Shown: one piece after another, positions 7,380 to 14,669 of the stretch
Numbering within the stretch: position 1 is the first letter of the stretch
How the letters are laid out: each line of letters begins with the position of its first letter
DNA from: Chitinophaga pinensis
GTDB taxonomy: Bacteria; Bacteroidota; Bacteroidia; B-17B0; Aurantibacillaceae
NCBI GenBank assembly: GCA_945887955.1
Contig: CAMCZO010000011.1
Coordinates: forward strand, 1 to 42,810
Length of the DNA: 42,810 nt
Direction: 5' to 3'
Notes under the pieces: generated by a model
Seen by the model: only the letters and a program-made list of their open reading frames with translations
Databases searched by the model: none
Told to the model about the DNA's origin: nothing
Program-made: the position numbers and the translations under genes

Positions 7380-8651
7380 CTATAAATTTAAGTTTATCCT
7401 TGGAACCTCAGCAAGTTTAGTAGTAAAGGATTTAGATAAACATTCGTTTTTTAATTTCCATTTTTTTTCTGTTCCTTGAACAGCATACTTTAATGCACCT
7501 CTACCCCATTTGGTATTCAAAATATCAACTGCTTTGTTAAGTTTTTTTTTCTTCTCACTATCCTCTTCTACAAACAAATTTAATTGCACCTCATTAGCCG
7601 GTGTTAGTTCATTTAAATAAATACCACATTTTTTGTACAAGTAACCCGACCTAAACATCAAATACAAGCCCTTTAATGCCGCCTTGATAATGTTGGCCGA
7701 ATCATTTGTTGCAAATGGCAATTCAATTTGTTTAGTGTTAAAATATTGAGGCAAATCACTTCTAAATCTATTTGTTTGTAAAAAAACAGAAATGCTCGAG
7801 GCGTTAGAGCCTTGTTTTCGTAATTTTTCGCTCGCTGTATTAGCATGCGTAGATAAACTTTCTTCTAAAATTTTTACATCGGCTATCATATGGCCAAAGG
7901 ACCTTGATACACAAATATTTTTTTTATCTGCAGGCACTTCGTCTAGCTCAATACAAGGCATTCCACGTAATTCGTTTACTAATCTTAATCCAACCACACT
8001 TAAGTTTTTTTTTATCCAAGAGTCATTTGCATTCATTAGTTTTAAAGCCGTATCAATTCCATGCTTTTTAAGTAGTTTTTCATATTGGCGGCCTACGCCC
8101 CAAATATCGCCTACATCAAAATCTTTTAATAGCTCCTTAACATCTTCTTGTGTTTTTAAATAACATACCCCATCGGCTTTAAATTTTTTCTTTACTAGCT
8201 TGTTGGCCACTTTAGCAAGTGTTTTGGTTGGTGCTATTCCTATTGATATGGGTATGCGAGTATTTCTTTTTACTACATACCTTATTTCTTTACAATAATC
8301 TATTAAATTATAATGTTTTTCAAAGCCTTTTAAATCAATAAATATTTCATCAATTGAGTAGACTTCATAATTAGGCGCATACTGATTTATCGTTGACATT
8401 ACTCTGTTTGAAATATCACCGTAGAGAGTATAATTACTTGAAAAAACTCTGATGTGATGAAGTTTAACTTGTTCTTTAATTTGAAATAAGGGAACTCCCA
8501 TTTTAATTCCTAAGTCTTTTACCTCTTGGCTTCTGGCCACAACACAACCATCATTATTGCTTAAAACAACAATGGGTTTATTTTCTAATTGAGGTTGAAA
8601 CACGCGCTCACAACTTGCATAAAAATTATTACAATCAGCTAATGCGAACAT
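7380..8651 (-). CDS. umuC: Y-family DNA polymerase, UmuC-type
   Basis: The 423-residue product begins [20 protein letters not shown] and contains [24 protein letters not shown] (catalytic S-x-D-E) and the helix-hairpin-helix region [18 protein letters not shown]. These are signatures of error-prone lesion-bypass polymerases. The C-terminus [13 protein letters not shown]...[14 protein letters not shown] is the DUF4113-type tail typical of UmuC. It starts one base after the umuD-like stop, so the two are co-transcribed. SOS-type induction is expected from the upstream palindrome and from the family. Confidence 0.95.
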   Translation of the reverse strand: MFALADCNNFYASCERVFQPQLENKPIVVLSNNDGCVVARSQEVKDLGIKMGVPLFQIKEQVKLHHIRVFSSNYTLYGDISNRVMSTINQYAPNYEVYSIDEIFIDLKGFEKHYNLIDYCKEIRYVVKRNTRIPISIGIAPTKTLAKVANKLVKKKFKADGVCYLKTQEDVKELLKDFDVGDIWGVGRQYEKLLKKHGIDTALKLMNANDSWIKKNLSVVGLRLVNELRGMPCIELDEVPADKKNICVSRSFGHMIADVKILEESLSTHANTASEKLRKQGSNASSISVFLQTNRFRSDLPQYFNTKQIELPFATNDSANIIKAALKGLYLMFRSGYLYKKCGIYLNELTPANEVQLNLFVEEDSEKKKKLNKAVDILNTKWGRGALKYAVQGTEKKWKLKNECLSKSFTTKLAEVPRINLNL

Positions 8652-8652
8652 G

Positions 8653-9126
8653 TTAAAGTCTTTTATTGTGTTTGTGGATGGAATAGGTTAAAACGCCCCA
8701 AATACTAAACCGATTATCTGTGGTTACTTCGATAGGCTTCATGTTTTTGTTATAGGGCATGAGGTATAATTTGCCTTCACTTTTAGCAATGCGTTTAAGT
8801 GTGTATTCATCATCAATAGCGCAAACTGCAATATCTCCATTTTGTGGTTCAATACTTGTATCTACAATTATTAAGTCGTCGGTATTGATATAAGCTTCTT
8901 GCATGCTGTTACCTTTTGCTCTAAATACAAATGTTGAAAGCGGATTTTTAAATAAAATCTTATTGAGGTCTATTCTTTCTTCGAGGTAATCTCCTGCCGG
9001 ACTTGGAAAGCCTGCAGATATTGGTGATGTTATAAAACTAGCAGATAGTTCTACCTCGCATTCTATTCTACAAATATCAAAATCTTTACTATCAATTACT
9101 TTATTTTTAAATTTCATCTTAACCAT
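8653..9126 (-). CDS. umuD: UmuD-like S24 serine peptidase
   Basis: This 157-residue protein has [18 protein letters not shown] near residues 37-54, including the A-G self-cleavage region. GNSM carries the catalytic serine and YTLKRI the catalytic lysine. There is no helix-turn-helix, so it is UmuD rather than LexA. In the family, RecA-stimulated self-cleavage yields the polymerase-activating form. ATG at 9126 is used here; a second ATG at 9117 would shorten it by three residues. It is the first gene of the operon, with a palindrome about 66 bp upstream. Confidence 0.92.
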   Translation of the reverse strand: MVKMKFKNKVIDSKDFDICRIECEVELSASFITSPISAGFPSPAGDYLEERIDLNKILFKNPLSTFVFRAKGNSMQEAYINTDDLIIVDTSIEPQNGDIAVCAIDDEYTLKRIAKSEGKLYLMPYNKNMKPIEVTTDNRFSIWGVLTYSIHKHNKRL

Positions 9127-9192
9127 ATTTTCTGTTTATCGGAACATCCAATAAATAGATTGGTAAAGTTAATCTAAATGATAGCATCAATT

Positions 9193-9209
9193 TGCTATAA
9201 ATTATAGCA
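9193..9209. promoter_or_regulatory. 17-bp palindrome upstream of umuDC, candidate SOS operator
   Basis: TGCTATAA-A-TTATAGCA is a perfect inverted repeat. A further half-site-like ATAGCAT lies at about 9181-9187, toward the gene. The spacing suits a repressor site covering a promoter that reads TTG-N16-TAACTTTA on the minus strand (about 9192 to 9166). LexA-type binding is inferred, not known for this organism. Confidence 0.55.
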
Positions 9210-9238
9210 TAATAATAATAATTTAATGGGGAGAAAGG

Positions 9239-9291
9239 TTAAGGTTTAGGAATTTCATCTCTAACTTTATTTACCAATTTATAAATGCCAT
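9239..9291 (-). pseudogene. Micro-ORF copy 2, interrupted
   Basis: ATG at 9291 opens MAFINW and then meets a stop at 9271. Shifting by one base gives NKVRDEIPKP followed by a stop at 9239. The start closely parallels the peptide at 5418-5480. It is either a decayed copy or not coding at all. Confidence 0.3.
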
Positions 9292-9314
9292 ATTTTAAAT
9301 AAATATAGTATTTT
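9272..9314. repeat. 43-bp dispersed repeat, copy 2
   Basis: Matches 5461-5503 at 39 of 43 bases in the same orientation. It sits in the 322-bp gap between umuD and the DUF4412 gene at 9449. The rest of that gap holds the umuDC palindrome and no further recognisable gene. Confidence 0.75.
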
Positions 9315-9448
9315 TAAGTTTAACAAGATTAGTAAAATTATTAGAACAAAAACTGGCTCTTTAAAAGTAAAATTTCGAAACTGACAATATTTTAAAGACA
9401 ACAAAAAACTAATTTTAATTGTAAATGTACTACATTATCAAAAAAAAA

Positions 9449-10189
9449 ATGAAAAAAATAACAACACTTGTACTCCTTACTTTTATTTCTAGCAGCGTAT
9501 TGGCTCAAAGTCTTTTTGTAAAAACTGAATCGTCAGTAGAGGGCATGCCCGCGATGGTAGCAAAACTGTCTAAATCAAGCTCCACTTCCTTTTACAAAGA
9601 CAACAGAGTAAAAACAGAAATAAAAACAATGATGTTTAGTCAAGTTCAAATTACAGAAACAGATAAAGTAACTATTTTTAATTCAGCAGAAACTAATTGT
9701 GCAATTATTACCAAAGCCGAATTATTAGAAGACAGTTTAGAAAATGATGTTTATGCAACAGAAGTACAAATAGAAAAAACAAACGAAACAAAAAAAATAT
9801 TGGGTTACGACTGTGTGAAAACAATTATCAGATACAAAGTTGCAAATACTGATTCAAAAGTTGTTGGTTTAGAAAGTGAAATGACCTTTTGGACCACAAC
9901 TGCGGTTATTATTCCTAAAACTAAACAACCTATGCCTGAACTAATGAAAAAAAACGCACTAACTGTTGCCATACAAAGCGTTGAGGGCTTTCCGATGCAA
10001 ATAGAAACATGGATGAAAGCAAATGGTGTTAAAACTATTGGAACAGTTACAGAAATTAACACAAAAGATATAAAAGAATCAGAATTTGAATTAGATTCGA
10101 AAAAGTTTAAAAAACCAATGAATTTAAAAGAATATAAAAAATACCTTTTAAAAAAGAAGCTCGAATCTCAAAGGTATACAGGCTATTAA
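9449..10189 (+). CDS. Secreted DUF4412-like protein
   Basis: From the ATG at 9449 the product is 246 residues, beginning with the signal peptide MKKITTLVLLTFISSSVLAQ. An in-frame ATG at 9425 would add eight residues before it. The mature part alternates beta strands, with SVEGMPAMV near the start, a GYDCVKT motif in the middle, and VEGFPMQIETWMKANG and EFELDSKKFKKPMNL toward the end. The pattern matches DUF4412/GLPGLI-type periplasmic proteins of Bacteroidota, function unknown. Two relatives lie at 29894 and 30600. Confidence 0.7.
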   Translation: MKKITTLVLLTFISSSVLAQSLFVKTESSVEGMPAMVAKLSKSSSTSFYKDNRVKTEIKTMMFSQVQITETDKVTIFNSAETNCAIITKAELLEDSLENDVYATEVQIEKTNETKKILGYDCVKTIIRYKVANTDSKVVGLESEMTFWTTTAVIIPKTKQPMPELMKKNALTVAIQSVEGFPMQIETWMKANGVKTIGTVTEINTKDIKESEFELDSKKFKKPMNLKEYKKYLLKKKLESQRYTGY

Positions 10190-10227
10190 TTAATAAACAA
10201 TAATTTAAAACCTAAAATTAAAAAAAT

Positions 10228-10317
10228 ATGAAAAATTTATTTTTATTAGCGCTGTTACCAAATAAATTAAAGTCTAAACTAATTCCTGAACTTAAAATTA
10301 TTGCCAGCGATATTTAA
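10228..10317 (+). CDS. Very small ORF with signal-peptide-like start
   Basis: Encodes 29 residues beginning MKNLFLLALLP, like the first half of a signal peptide, followed by an unrelated hydrophilic tail. It lies between the DUF4412 gene and the GNAT gene. It could be the remnant of a second secreted protein, a small peptide gene, or chance. Confidence 0.25.
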   Translation: MKNLFLLALLPNKLKSKLIPELKIIASDI

Positions 10318-10322
10318 AATAA

Positions 10323-10787
10323 ATGGAAACAATAATAAGAGCATATATTAAATCGGATAAACAAAGTTGCCTTGAATCGTTCAAAAGTAATGTTCCTGAT
10401 TATTTTACTGAAGAAGAAATTGTAGACTTTGAAAATTTTTTATCAAGAATTGAAAGAGATGACTATAAAACGTATTATTATGTTTTAATTTATAACGATA
10501 AAGTTATTGGTTGTGGAGGATTTGGAGAAAAAGACACTAATAAAAATATAATTTCATTGGCTTGGGGTTTGATTCAAAAAGCATATCATAAAAAAGGTTT
10601 TGGTAAAAAACTATTGTTATATCGAATAGAACAAATTAAAAAACTTAAACTTAATTTTCCTATAACTATAGATACAACTCAATATTCGTATGGTTTTTTT
10701 GAAAAATATGGCTTTTCAACCTTATTAATAACTCCAAATTTTTACACAATTGGGATGCATCGATATGATATGAAATTAGAAATATAA
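10323..10787 (+). CDS. GNAT-family N-acetyltransferase
   Basis: A 154-residue single-domain protein. Strand beta-4 (DKVIGCGGFGEK) precedes motif A, with the acetyl-CoA pyrophosphate loop HKKGFGKKLL near residues 93-102. The C-terminal FEKYGF is the usual motif B (residues 127-132). These identify a GCN5-related acetyltransferase; substrate unknown. The start is ATG at 10323, six bases after a tiny upstream ORF. Confidence 0.87.
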   Translation: METIIRAYIKSDKQSCLESFKSNVPDYFTEEEIVDFENFLSRIERDDYKTYYYVLIYNDKVIGCGGFGEKDTNKNIISLAWGLIQKAYHKKGFGKKLLLYRIEQIKKLKLNFPITIDTTQYSYGFFEKYGFSTLLITPNFYTIGMHRYDMKLEI

Positions 10788-10913
10788 AAAGGTCTAAAAA
10801 GAGAAAACGACTCTGCTTCGCTCATCAATATGATAACTCTATCAATTATAAATATAATTTCAAAATAAAAGAATTCGAATTAAAGAAACTCGAATTTAAT
10901 GGCAAAACATTAT

Positions 10914-10936
10914 AACTAATTATAGGAAAATTAGTT
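10914..10936 (+). terminator. AT-rich hairpin after the GNAT gene
   Basis: Perfect 8-bp stem AACTAATT / AATTAGTT with a 7-nt loop followed by TTAT. It is weak as a terminator because the stem has only one GC pair, and may instead belong to the promoter region of the next gene. Confidence 0.3.
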
Positions 10937-10946
10937 TTATAAATAC

Positions 10947-10954
10947 TAATTTTG
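10947..10954 (+). promoter_or_regulatory. Candidate -7 element of the 10992 gene
   Basis: TAATTTTG matches TAnnTTTG and would start transcription near 10961, about 30 nt before the start codon. Confidence 0.45.
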
Positions 10955-10962
10955 ATGTCACA

Positions 10963-10976
10963 TTTTTGATCAAAAA
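10963..10976. promoter_or_regulatory. Palindrome TTTTTGATCAAAAA at the predicted transcription start
   Basis: A perfect 14-bp inverted repeat lies just downstream of the -7 element and 15 bp before the ATG at 10992. That is a natural position for a repressor operator; no regulator is identified. Confidence 0.4.
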
Positions 10977-10991
10977 CAAAATACTAAAAAA

Positions 10992-11264
10992 ATGAAAAAA
11001 TTTATAATTAATATCGAGTTAGAAGGATTGGACAACGAAACAAGAATGAAACTACTCCCAAGAGAACAGGAGCTTGTAAAAGAGTTAGAGCAAAATGGAA
11101 CTATTGTAGATACCTTTATTAAACTTGATATGTCTGGAATTTTTATTGTTATTATGGCGGCTGATTCTGAGGATGTTCATTCAAAACTTTCAACTTTGCC
11201 TTATTACCCATATATGAAAATTGAAATTATTCCTGTGAGAGTAGTTAATAGCATTAATCAATAA
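10992..11264 (+). CDS. Small muconolactone-isomerase/YciI-like protein
   Basis: A 90-residue protein, KKFIINIELEG...LPREQELVKELEQNGTIVDTF...GIFIVIMAADSEDVHSKLSTLPYYPYMKIEIIPV. The beta-alpha-beta pattern with LPREQ..V..L...G.I and a late LPYYPYM resembles muconolactone delta-isomerase-type dimeric ferredoxin-like proteins. Stand-alone members are usually of unknown role; no aromatic-degradation genes are nearby. ATG at 10992. Confidence 0.6.
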   Translation: MKKFIINIELEGLDNETRMKLLPREQELVKELEQNGTIVDTFIKLDMSGIFIVIMAADSEDVHSKLSTLPYYPYMKIEIIPVRVVNSINQ

Positions 11265-11366
11265 TACTAAGTCGGAAATTTATAAGCGTTAATAATTTTT
11301 GGTTTATACAATCCGTAATTTATTTTTCATGAATAAAAACACAACAATTTTTGTCGCTTTATTAGT

Positions 11367-11374
11367 TAATTTTG
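11367..11374 (+). promoter_or_regulatory. Candidate -7 element of the DUF983 gene
   Basis: TAATTTTG lies five bases before the ATG at 11379, implying a leaderless or near-leaderless transcript. Confidence 0.45.
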
Positions 11375-11378
11375 ATGC

Positions 11379-11744
11379 ATGAAATCGACAAACAAAAAAG
11401 TAAATTTTATACTCGACGTTTATAACGAAAAATGCCCTAAATGCAGAAAAGGATATGTCTTCAAACAAGATGTGCGTGTTTTAAATTTGCCTGTGATGAA
11501 CGATGCCTGTGATAAATGCAACTATCATTTCGAAAGAGAACCTGGCTATTTTATAGGCGCTATGTATATAAGTTATGGATTTGCCGTGCTTCAAGGCGTA
11601 TTAACATTTTTAATTTTGAATTATGGATTTCCGCTACTCGAAACCATTTATAAAACAATTATCGTAGTGCTTGTTATAACTATTTTAGGTCGTAAAAATT
11701 ACAAATTATCACGTGTGCTGTATATCCATATTTTTCCATGGTAA
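11379..11744 (+). CDS. DUF983 family membrane protein with zinc ribbon
   Basis: The 121-residue product has the family's pattern: CPKCRKGYVF and CDKCNYHFEREPGYFIGAMY (two CxxC pairs, residues 18-47), then two hydrophobic helices (about 58-78 and 85-100). Bacteroidota members usually have this length. Function is unknown. Convergent with the metallophosphoesterase gene; the 50-bp gap holds no strong terminator. Confidence 0.85.
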   Translation: MKSTNKKVNFILDVYNEKCPKCRKGYVFKQDVRVLNLPVMNDACDKCNYHFEREPGYFIGAMYISYGFAVLQGVLTFLILNYGFPLLETIYKTIIVVLVITILGRKNYKLSRVLYIHIFPW

Positions 11745-11794
11745 TGAATAAAATTTTTAATAAAGCGGAATAGCTTTAGAATGCGGCAAACAAT

Positions 11795-12784
11795 TTAATT
11801 CTGTGTTACGCTTATTTTTGCCGATTGATTCCAGTTATAGCAATGTATTTCTCTTGTTACTTTTCCATCGTCAAAAAAATTCATGATAGAGAACGAAGGA
11901 GGAAACTGGTGATGGTTCCCTTTCCACCATGAGCCGCTTACTGCTCCATTACAATAATAATCTACACCAAGATAATTTACATGATCAATCATGTGAATAT
12001 GTCCACTTAAACAAGACTTAACATTGGGAAATTGATAAAACATGGAAGTTAGCTCCCCCGCATCGGCATGCAAAATGCTTGAGGATACCCTTCTATGCCT
12101 TTTTTTAGTGAATAAACTATCAAACATTGTGCATATCGCCAAAATAGGCACGTGAGAGATTATACAAATAAAATTATCTTGAGGAGTATTGCCCAATTCA
12201 TCTTTCAACCAATTCATTTGTTCTTCATCCAATTGAGCAAAGTAACCGGGTATTGAATTTTTGCATTGAATACTATCCAAAACAATAAACTTCCATTTCC
12301 CTTTAGTTAGAGAATAATACGGTTTATTGATTTTGTATTCTTCCATCGCTCTATACTTGCTTTCCTTCTCATTTGATTTGGCAATCGGCCATCCAATTAG
12401 GTCATGATTACCTATACAATTGGTAATCGGAATCGAATTTTCACTGCGGAATATGGAATGAAAAAGGCCCCATTGTTTTTTTATTTTTTCTTTCGAGTAG
12501 GTTAAAGCTGAATTCATGATGGCATCTCCACCATTAATAATAAAATCAGGTTTATGATTTAGCGAATTTACGGCATTGAGACAAGAGGCTAATCCTCTTT
12601 CAGCCTCAATGCCACTTTCAATGTGAATATCGGTTAAGTGAGCAACCCTAATCGGTGGTGACGAAAATAGAGATTCTTCGCCACCAAAGTTGGAAAGTAC
12701 TGAAGCGGTCATGCCAGATGATATAAGGCCCAATGAAGATAAGCCGATCAATTTTAGAAATTTACTTCTATCAATATTTTTCAT
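11795..12784 (-). CDS. Exported calcineurin-like metallophosphoesterase
   Basis: A 329-residue protein with a hydrophobic N-terminus preceded by RSKFLKLIGLSSLG, resembling a Tat-like signal but lacking the twin arginine. Metal-site motifs occur in order: HLTDIH, GGDAIM, GNHD, SHVPI and SGHIH, the canonical five blocks of binuclear metallophosphoesterases. Substrate unknown; icc/purple-acid-phosphatase-like members hydrolyse phosphomono- or diesters. ATG at 12784, apparently a single-gene unit. Confidence 0.87.
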   Translation of the reverse strand: MKNIDRSKFLKLIGLSSLGLISSGMTASVLSNFGGEESLFSSPPIRVAHLTDIHIESGIEAERGLASCLNAVNSLNHKPDFIINGGDAIMNSALTYSKEKIKKQWGLFHSIFRSENSIPITNCIGNHDLIGWPIAKSNEKESKYRAMEEYKINKPYYSLTKGKWKFIVLDSIQCKNSIPGYFAQLDEEQMNWLKDELGNTPQDNFICIISHVPILAICTMFDSLFTKKRHRRVSSSILHADAGELTSMFYQFPNVKSCLSGHIHMIDHVNYLGVDYYCNGAVSGSWWKGNHHQFPPSFSIMNFFDDGKVTREIHCYNWNQSAKISVTQN

Positions 12785-13152
12785 ACAATGTATTATTTTA
12801 TAAATACAAAGTTTGCTTCTGAAATTTATGTAAATATTATTGCTTTGTTATCTTATATGATTTTATCAACTTGTTTTTGTTTAGAAGTGCTCTAAAATCT
12901 GAGCCAGCAAATTCAAGGTTAATTTAAATCAGTTTTAATCTAACGCACAGTTTTATTTTTCCTAAAATTATTAATTCAACAACTGATTTTAGATCGAAAA
13001 TTTAATTTCCTAGGTTTTGAAGTTTAAATGATTACATTTATAATACAACGTAGTCTAGTAAAAATTAATATGTGGAAACCAGAGACCACTGAAAAAAACG
13101 GGGAGTATTCTGAAAAGCCATAAGAGTAAGAATAAAAACTAAAACTAAAAAA
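12785..13152. other. Intergenic region between divergent genes
   Basis: 368 bp with no supported gene. A 17-codon ORF (13070-13123) has no recognisable features. Promoters for both flanking genes must lie here; I see no clear TAnnTTTG match on either strand. Confidence 0.5.
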
Positions 13153-13641
13153 ATGAAAATAATAAAATTAGTTACAATTGGCCTCTTAATTGCAGGAGCA
13201 ACGACGTTTTCAAATTGTGCAAAAGATGGAGCTGTTGGCCCTGCAGGTAAAAATGGTAATGCAAATGTTGTTTCTTCTTCCATTACATCTGGAAGTTGGA
13301 CTTTTGTTTCACCTTCTTGGTCACAGTCCTTTTCATATTCTGCGATTACACAAGACATTTTAGACAATGGTGCTGTATTGGTTTATGTTGCGGATGGTGC
13401 AAATTATTTTCAATTGCCTTATACATTTTATCCTAGCAGTGTATACTCTCGAACATATACCTATGTTCATTATTTGGGTGGACTAAAAGTTTATGTAACA
13501 GATTCTGATTTAGATACTACAGAGCCAGGAACTCTTAAATTTAAAGTGGTCGTAATTGAAGCATCAGGACTAATAAAAAATCCTAATGTTGACTTAAACA
13601 ATTACCAAGCAGTTAAAAAAGCTTTTAATTTGACGGATTAA
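13153..13641 (+). CDS. Lipoprotein with short collagen-like segment
   Basis: The 162-residue product has a lipoprotein signal with Cys22 (TTFSNC), then KDGAVGPAGKNGNAN, a short Gly-x-x collagen-like stretch as seen in many Bacteroidota surface lipoproteins. The rest is beta-rich and of unknown function. An opposite-strand ORF over this region is a shadow. A good terminator follows. Confidence 0.72.
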   Translation: MKIIKLVTIGLLIAGATTFSNCAKDGAVGPAGKNGNANVVSSSITSGSWTFVSPSWSQSFSYSAITQDILDNGAVLVYVADGANYFQLPYTFYPSSVYSRTYTYVHYLGGLKVYVTDSDLDTTEPGTLKFKVVVIEASGLIKNPNVDLNNYQAVKKAFNLTD

Positions 13642-13662
13642 AAACCAACAAATAACAAGAAC

Positions 13663-13696
13663 GGGACGAATGGAGTTAATTCACGTTCGCCCTTTT
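13663..13696 (+). terminator. Intrinsic terminator of the lipoprotein gene
   Basis: GGGACGAA (13663-13670) pairs with TTCGCCC (13686-13692) with one bulged A, followed by TTTTATTTT. Confidence 0.75.
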
Positions 13697-13761
13697 ATTT
13701 TGGTTTTAGTCTTACTATCTTTTAACACAAAGAATGAAATAAATCTACTGCATTCACCCCG

Positions 13762-13790
13762 AAAAAAAAAACCCCCTGTAAATACAAGGG
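13762..13790 (-). terminator. Terminator downstream of tRNA-Ser
   Basis: Minus strand: CCCTTGTA / TACAGGG stem with a small bulge, followed by a run of nine T. Confidence 0.75.
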
Positions 13791-13806
13791 CTTGAAGCTT
13801 TATCTG

Positions 13807-13893
13807 CGGAGACTGAGGGATTCGAACCCTCGATACAGTTACCCGTATACAAACTTTCCAGGCTTGCTCGTTCGACCACTCTGACAAGTCTCC
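13807..13893 (-). tRNA. tRNA-Ser (anticodon GGA)
   Basis: The 87-nt sequence has acceptor arms GGAGACT / AGTCTCC, an anticodon stem CAAGC / GTTTG around loop CTGGAAA (anticodon GGA, plus-strand 13857-13859), a long variable arm (TATACGGGTAACTGTAT) and a T arm GAGGGTTCGAATCCCTC. Discriminator base is G, as usual for serine tRNAs. CCA is not encoded. A terminator follows. It reads UCC and UCU codons. Confidence 0.97.
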
Positions 13894-13975
13894 GATTATT
13901 TTTGGAAGTCAAAGTTAGAATAAATAATTTAATATTAAATTACTTAAATGTTTTAAGGTCTTTTAATAATAAAAA

Positions 13976-14660
13976 TTATTCTTTTATTACTTTTAAGCTT
14001 GTTCTTCTATTTTTCGCTTTGCCTTCTGCTGAATTGTTATCAGCTATCGGAATAGATTGTCCGTAACCAATTGATGTAATTCTATCGCTAACAATTCCTT
14101 TATTTACTAAATATTTTTTTACTGTCATCGGCACGATCTTGAGATAATTTTAAATTCGATTCTTCTGTACCAACATTATCAGTATGTCCTTGAATTTCAA
14201 TAAACATATTACTTTTTAGTTTTAGAACTTCAACCAGATCGTTTAGAGCTTTATTTGATGTTGGTTTTAAAGTAGATTTTCCAGTATCAAAATATACATT
14301 ATCTAAAATAAAATTTTTGGGAGGATCAATTTTTATTCTAACTTCATATGTAGCTTCCTTATCATCAGAAATAGTCATTTTTGTGTAATCTTGATCAGTA
14401 GTAAATGTTTTATACTTTAAACCATAGGTATTGTTAACTGGTATTAATACTTGAAACTTCCCGTTTGCATCTGTAACAATTTTTATACTTGTTTTTGTTT
14501 TGTTGTTATAAAAAATAATAATTTCGTTGCTTAAAATTTTATCTTTAAAATTCGTTACAAGTCCTTTTAACAAAGCCAATTGATTAGTTGGTTTTAATGT
14601 TTGTGAATTGTAAGAAAAAATCAAAACACAAAAAAAAGCAATAAAAAAATATTTTTTCAT
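13976..14660 (-). pseudogene. OmpA-family outer-membrane protein gene, frameshifted
   Basis: The N-terminal frame (14660 to 14100, 186 residues) has a signal peptide (FSYNSQ), a beta-sandwich-like region (NEIIIFYNNKTKTSIKIVTD) and most of an OmpA peptidoglycan-binding domain: YFDTGKSTLKP, IQGHTDNVGTEESNLKLSQDRAD. It then runs out of frame near a 7-base A run (14114-14120, T on the plus strand) and stops. The missing part continues one frame over: VKKYLVNKGIVSDRI, TSIGYGQSIPIADNN, then KAKNRRTSLKVIKE and a stop at 13976. One base change restores a full domain of about 228 residues. It may be a sequencing error, slippage or real inactivation. Confidence 0.82.
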
Positions 14661-14669
14661 TTTTAAAAA

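Noticed and set aside
10800..10870. Minus-strand mini ORF with a tctgcttcgctc word
   Set aside because: It overlaps the GNAT end, and there is nothing to show coding or repeat function.
13070..13123. 17-codon ORF in the gap above the collagen-like lipoprotein
   Set aside because: No signal, motif, or promoter to support it.
13065..13367. Minus-strand 100-codon ORF opposite the collagen-like lipoprotein
   Set aside because: The opposite frame has a perfect lipoprotein signal and a terminator; this is a shadow.
13681..13887. Minus-strand ORF of 68 codons
   Set aside because: It reads through tRNA-Ser and its terminator; the peptide is a translation of the tRNA.
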